DNA from: Clostridiaceae bacterium
GTDB lineage: Bacteria; Bacillota; Clostridia; UMGS1883; JAAYMJ01
DNA: 5,836 bases
Assembly: GCA_012521455.1 (NCBI GenBank)
Contig: JAAYMJ010000177.1
Span: forward strand, 1 to 5,836
Direction: 5' to 3'
Shown: piece after piece, positions 5,627 through 5,836 of the stretch
How the letters are laid out: each line of letters starts with the position of its first letter
How positions within the stretch are numbered: the stretch's first letter is position 1
Translations under genes and position numbers: made by a program
The notes under the pieces: model-generated
The model's input: only the letters and a program-made list of their open reading frames with translations
The model's database searches: none
What the model was told of the DNA's origin: nothing

Positions 5627-5674
5627 TCTCATTATCCTTAAATAAACAAAAACCCCTTACACATCTTTACTATT

Positions 5675-5702
5675 ATTTTACTATAAAAACAGTTTTCTTC
5701 AA
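5675..5702 (-). promoter_or_regulatory. Possible promoter of the GT4-PlsC gene
   Basis: On the minus strand TTGAAG (5697-5702), 16 bases, then TAAAAT (5675-5680, five of six consensus bases). Transcription would start near 5668, about 54 bases before the TTG. This is the best candidate found upstream of the gene, but the DNA is AT-rich. Confidence 0.4.
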
Positions 5703-5836
5703 GCCCTCTCTTTGCGTTAAAACTTTTGAAATTCCTAAGGTTTGGCCCATTTTTTCAGCTTTTTTGACATTTGATAAATTTTTGGCTTTCTAAAATTGAT
5801 ATTCATTGATAAAATATTGATAAAATCCAAAAAATA
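5703..5836. other. AT-rich non-coding end of window with TTGATA repeats
   Basis: No coding frame is supported. TTGATA occurs at 5771, 5796, 5806 and 5817; the last three are spaced 10 and 11 bases, about one DNA turn. The last two are longer direct repeats, ATTGATAAAAT. They could be tandem operator half-sites for this gene or one beyond the window, or chance in AT-rich sequence. Confidence 0.35.

Noticed and set aside
5764..5769. TTGACA on + as the promoter of a gene beyond the right edge
   Set aside because: At spacings of 16-19 bases no reasonable -10 is found.

Overview
The window looks like chromosomal DNA of an anaerobic, AT-rich member of the Bacillota, most likely class Clostridia. 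The clues are strong AGGAGG-type Shine-Dalgarno (SD) sites, AT-rich intergenic DNA, AAT-rich promoters, hairpin-plus-T-tract terminators, and a helix-turn-helix/desulfoferrodoxin fusion of the kind found in clostridia. The genus cannot be read from the sequence. No tRNA, rRNA, CRISPR array, insertion sequence or phage gene is visible.

Layout. Bases 1-110 are the 3' end of an unidentified + strand gene. A bidirectional terminator (141-170) separates it from a convergent minus-strand gene (199-1965) that encodes an Amt ammonium channel fused to a complete P-II signal protein. This gene has a good promoter near 2186-2214 and a leader of about 210 nt. The leader holds several hairpins, two of which pair fully only as minus-strand RNA. 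A third, alternative pairing would cover the SD. Bases 2215-2428 are non-coding. A + strand pair follows: an XRE-type regulator with a degenerate desulfoferrodoxin domain (2470-3072) and a small membrane methyltransferase of the isoprenylcysteine carboxyl methyltransferase type (3118-3789). A second bidirectional terminator (3794-3823) ends this pair and the convergent minus-strand gene 3830-5614. That gene encodes a fusion of a family-4 glycosyltransferase and a PlsC-type acyltransferase. Bases 5633-5836 are AT-rich and non-coding, with a likely promoter for the fusion gene and a cluster of TTGATA repeats.

How the genes relate. They form separate transcription units rather than one pathway. 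The Amt-P-II protein handles ammonium uptake and its feedback. The regulator and methyltransferase are probably one operon, possibly a redox- or metal-responsive control of a membrane or lipid modification. The GT4-PlsC fusion probably works at the inner membrane face in glycolipid or phospholipid synthesis. The recurring theme is domain fusion: three of the four complete genes join modules that are usually separate proteins. The points most worth a second look are the structured amt leader, the tethered P-II domain without the usual modification tyrosine, the missing ligand in the desulfoferrodoxin domain, and the two-enzyme lipid fusion.
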